Below are positions 61,496 to 64,000 of a stretch of DNA of 64,000 bases, piece after piece. The first letter of the stretch is position 1. Every line of letters begins with the position of its first letter. Both the position numbers and the translations under genes were made by a program. The notes beneath the pieces were generated by a model, which did not search any database, was not told where the DNA came from, and worked only from the letters and a program-made list of their open reading frames with translations. The DNA is from Tricholoma matsutake (lineage: Eukaryota; Basidiomycota; Agaricomycetes; Agaricales; Tricholomataceae): assembly GCA_026075535.2 (NCBI GenBank), contig AP026539.1, positions 12,772,001-12,836,000 of the forward strand, given 5' to 3'.

Positions 61496-63267
61496 CTGAT
61501 GCTGACTTATTATGCTTAATGCTTCTTAAAGTCAAAATTAAGCAGAATTGAGCAGAATTAAGCAAATGGCTGTTAAGGAGATCTTGCTTAGAATAAGTAG
61601 GGTCGTTTCCTGAATTAAGCAAAATTTGGTTAATTTATCCTTATATTGCTGCTTAAACTGCTTTTCTGCAAGTATCAGCTCTCAGGGGGCTGCCTAGCCA
61701 TGTCAATAAGGAAATTAAGAAGACATTTAAGGAGACATTTGAATCATAAAAAATATATATTTGGCTATTGAAATAGAGTATACTACATACATACATCATC
61801 ACCGCTAACTAACCCTCCTCACACAAGATGTGAGGGGGGTGGGCATACAACATAGATAAAAAAATGATGCAGATCCTGTTGTCAGCACATTGTGGTGGCC
61901 CCTGCTGTCTCTGTCCTGCTCTCCTCATGTTGTCCCTGTCCCCGGCCTTGTTTCATCATCCTTGTTGTTGTCCCATCCCCATCATTGTCGTCCCATTCCT
62001 GTTCCCCATGAGCAGTGGCTTGTGGTGGTGGTGCAGGGTGGTGGTGGCAGTTTTCCATAGATACTGCAACAGTAAAACCTAGAAGTTAGAGAGTTGATAA
62101 GTTGAATAAAAAAAAAAGAAGCGAACATGGAAAAGAATTACCTGGGGCTCAAACAACGATAGACGTCGTTTGTGCCCCTCATCACCCTTCCCCCGCCGCC
62201 TGCACCTATTTGCATCCCTGTTGTTGGATTGTCCATTGTTGGCATCCTTGTTGTGGGTCCTAGCCCTCCTGCTCATTGTCGTCGCTGGTCCTTGCTACCT
62301 CCCAGCTGCCCCCCCACGGAAGTGGTGGGGGGGCAGTGGGGCTGGTAGTCATTGTCATAGTCAAAATCACAGGTTTGTACCTAAAAATATTTGTTAACAA
62401 GAAAACAAAATGGGAAAAGAACAGAAAAGATACCTATAGCCCAAGAGACATCAATGATGTCGCTTGGGCCCTTTTTCATTCTCCCTTGTTGTCGTCTCCC
62501 CGTCTTCTCCATCTGTCCAGGCTGCTCCCCATTTCCACCCCATGAGCACTTGCTTTTGGCATTGGTTGGGGGTGCTGTGGTGGTCATGGTGGCATGGTTT
62601 TGCTGTTCCTGTCTTCTCGTCATTGTTCATCAGGCATGGGTGCTTCTTTTTTTCATTGTCATTATAATACTGTTAGAACCTATAAATTATTATATGTTAG
62701 TTGAAGCCCAAAAAAAAAAGCAGGAAAAAGAAAATGTCATCTGTGCCTGTTTTGTGTGCGATGTGGCCCATTTCCATCATTTGCTGGTGAGGTGGCAGCT
62801 ATGGGTGCATTGGATGTGGATGTTTACAAACCGGTGGTGGTAGTGGAGGGAGGAGAGAGGGAGGACAGCAGCGATGGCATCGGCGGCATCAACAGGTGGT
62901 GATGACCTGGCAGACATGGTTGATGATGATGTGTCATGGTTGCATGATAAACACATGAATTTCCATTTTCGGGAAATGCCAAGGGACTTGGAAGAAATTT
63001 CGAACATAAGTCAAGCAGTCCTTAGGGCCTTAAGGACTTACAAGCTTGCCTTTATTTGCTGAAATGTCACTTATCCGCTTAATAGATTATATCTGCTTGA
63101 CTGGTCATCAATTTTAAAGAAAAAATTGTACTTATTTTCCTTAATAAGGCTTAATTTCCTTAATTGGACTCTAAGCTAAATAAGCTAAATAAGTCGACCT
63201 TTGATTTTGCTGATGATCAGAGCAATAGAATGATCTAAATGACAAAAAGGAAATAAGTCAGTATCAG
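61496..63267. mobile_element. Nested inverted-repeat element in hAT element
   Basis: CTGATGCTGACTTATT at 61496-61511 is matched by the inverse of CTGATACTGACTTATT at 63252-63267. Subterminal TTAAGCAG/CTGCTTAA and CTTAATTTCC words occur at both ends (61510-61640, 63070-63200). Length about 1.77 kb. No target duplication or superfamily assigned. Confidence 0.55.
61640..62880 (-). repeat. Hairpin/intron repeat module 5
   Basis: Two strong hairpins on minus: 62439-62469 (GCCCAAG.GACATC ... GATGTC.CTTGGGC) and 62144-62178 (GGGGC.CAAACAACG ... CGTCGTTTGTGCCCC), each followed by GGTATC or GGTAAT donor-like sequence and pyrimidine tracts ending TTTTTAG or TTCTAG (about 62380-62431, 62078-62140). Also CCCTC...GAGGG core at 61811-61841 and GAGCAGTGGCT at 62010. 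Confidence 0.55.
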
Positions 63268-63655
63268 GTATCTGAGGAATGATGAAAACAGAGATACATT
63301 GCATTCTTGAGAGGCTGGGAGATGATTTATCAACACGCAAGCGACACGATCAAGTCATGTTGATGCGCATTGTTGATCGATGTCTGGCAACTCCCGGTCC
63401 TGCAATCAACGTTGGTGTTAGAATTGTGGTAAGTAAATTATAAGTCAGTAACTTCTTGTATAGATGACTCTTTCATTGTATTTACATTTCTCCAAGCCCC
63501 GGCCCAAGCCTGAGCTGAGCTGAGCCGAGCCTGAGCCTGCTACCAAGGCCCAGCTCACAATATATGAAAGCCTGAGCCGGGTCAAGCCGAGCCCAAGCCC
63601 CAGCTTTTGAGCTGAGCCGGGCCCTGCACATCACTAGTTTGTCACTAGTGTAATG

Positions 63656-64000
63656 TCAATGAATATAAAATCACATTTTTGTTTGAAAATCTCAAGCCTG
63701 AGATGAGAGCCTTTCATGATGACCTACCAGTAGCATGTAGTTCTGTGGTAGCACTGCAGTAGAGCTACCTATGACAGTAGACTTGGAGCTATAGGAGAGC
63801 TATGAGAGTGTTACAGTTGATATTCTCATAATGCATAGCCTCTGGACTGACCCAGGGTCTATGCATTATGACATATATGCATGACAAAAATACGTCACAA
63901 ATGTGACATTCTGTGACACCGCCAAAAGTGTGACATGATTCATGATAGATTTTGACACTATCTATGTATACTCCGTATCAACCATGCTTCAAGACCTCTG
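63656..64000. other. No recognised gene
   Basis: AT-rich; short inverted words such as ATGCATAGCCTCTGGACTGA/GGGTCTATGCAT around 63830-63870. Nothing assignable. Confidence 0.5.

Larger units (their letters stand above)
60758..63655. mobile_element. Non-autonomous hAT element, 2.9 kb
   Basis: Element 60766-63647, perfect 8-bp duplication GTGTAATG (60758-60765 and 63648-63655). Left end TAGTGATGTCCA. The right end carries inverted TAGTGATGTGCA plus ten more bases ending TCACTA. Both subtermini (60774-60915, 63493-63634) hold many GGCTTGGCTC/GAGCCAAGCC words, probable transposase sites. No transposase gene inside. It contains a nested inverted-repeat element and hairpin modules. Confidence 0.85.

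Noticed and set aside
22722..62469. Hairpins as Helitron 3' termini
   Set aside because: They are not followed by CTRR at the required distance, the outer stem is shared between copies while the inner stem varies, and no Rep/helicase was seen.
61864..62843. Several Cys/Leu/Val-rich frames near hairpin module 5
   Set aside because: Composition artefacts on the strand opposite to the intron-like signals, with no family motif.

Overview
This is a repeat-dominated stretch of a filamentous basidiomycete genome, most likely an Agaricomycete. The reasons are 40-150 bp GT-AG introns, Plavaka and Tnp2 (CACTA-type) transposase genes, several hAT and Tc1/mariner-like elements, chromodomain Ty3/Gypsy retrotransposons, and one intact-looking F-box gene. 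No rRNA, CRISPR array or bacterial feature was seen. Except for the gene island at about 29.1-32.7 kb, the window is visibly CpG-poor and most element genes carry TGA stops where relatives have CGA. This is the signature of methyl-cytosine deamination.

Layout. 1-3.0 kb (minus): a Gypsy gag-protease-RT start running off the left edge, joined without an LTR to a Plavaka transposase (3.0-5.3 kb, minus). 5.8-6.7 kb (plus): a 2OG-Fe(II) dioxygenase-like gene, followed by a broken DUF6532-like gene (6.7-8.7 kb) and a Tnp2/CACTA transposase (9.2-11.95 kb). 12.4-18.4 kb: a complete Gypsy element (copy A) with 425-bp LTRs and a perfect 5-bp target duplication, which splits a minus-strand coding exon. 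18.5-19.3 kb: a hairpin/intron module. 19.5-22.0 kb: a gene-like ORF interrupted by a 1.48-kb LTR-like element. 22.3-23.0 kb: a hairpin cluster. 24.0-28.3 kb: an isolated LTR with a gag remnant, another hairpin module and a hAT-like element. 29.8-31.9 kb: the F-box gene. 32.7-33.1 kb: a dehydrogenase gene fragment. 33.5-34.5 kb: a second LTR-like element. 34.5-40.6 kb: Gypsy copy B, 5'-truncated, with two DNA-transposon insertions that have clean target duplications. 42.0-44.1 kb: a Tc1/mariner-like transposase split by a third LTR-like element. 45.1-47.8 kb: a hAT transposase split by a hAT miniature element. 47.9-49.0 kb: a fourth LTR-like element. 49.2-49.55 and 59.5-59.8 kb: two copies of a tRNA-headed SINE. 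50.4-59.5 kb: a foldback-like inverted structure with about 160-bp tandem units, hosting Gypsy copy C (minus) and a small Tc1-like element. 60.8-63.6 kb: a 2.9-kb non-autonomous hAT element with an exact 8-bp duplication, holding a nested inverted-repeat element and more hairpin modules.

Most of the window is nested transposable elements whose insertion order can be read directly, because several insertions have exact target duplications and removing them restores an interrupted reading frame. The most interesting unexplained item is a family of short hairpins with co-varying arms (outer CCCAA/TTGGG pairs conserved, inner bases different but still paired) that repeatedly sit just before intron-like donors. 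Second is evidence in two Gypsy families for Tf1-like self-priming: a 10-nt primer-site complement to the LTR at a point about 30 bp after a TATA-like box.

All family names come from my recognition of conserved motifs by eye. No database search was run, and exact boundaries away from target duplications are approximate.
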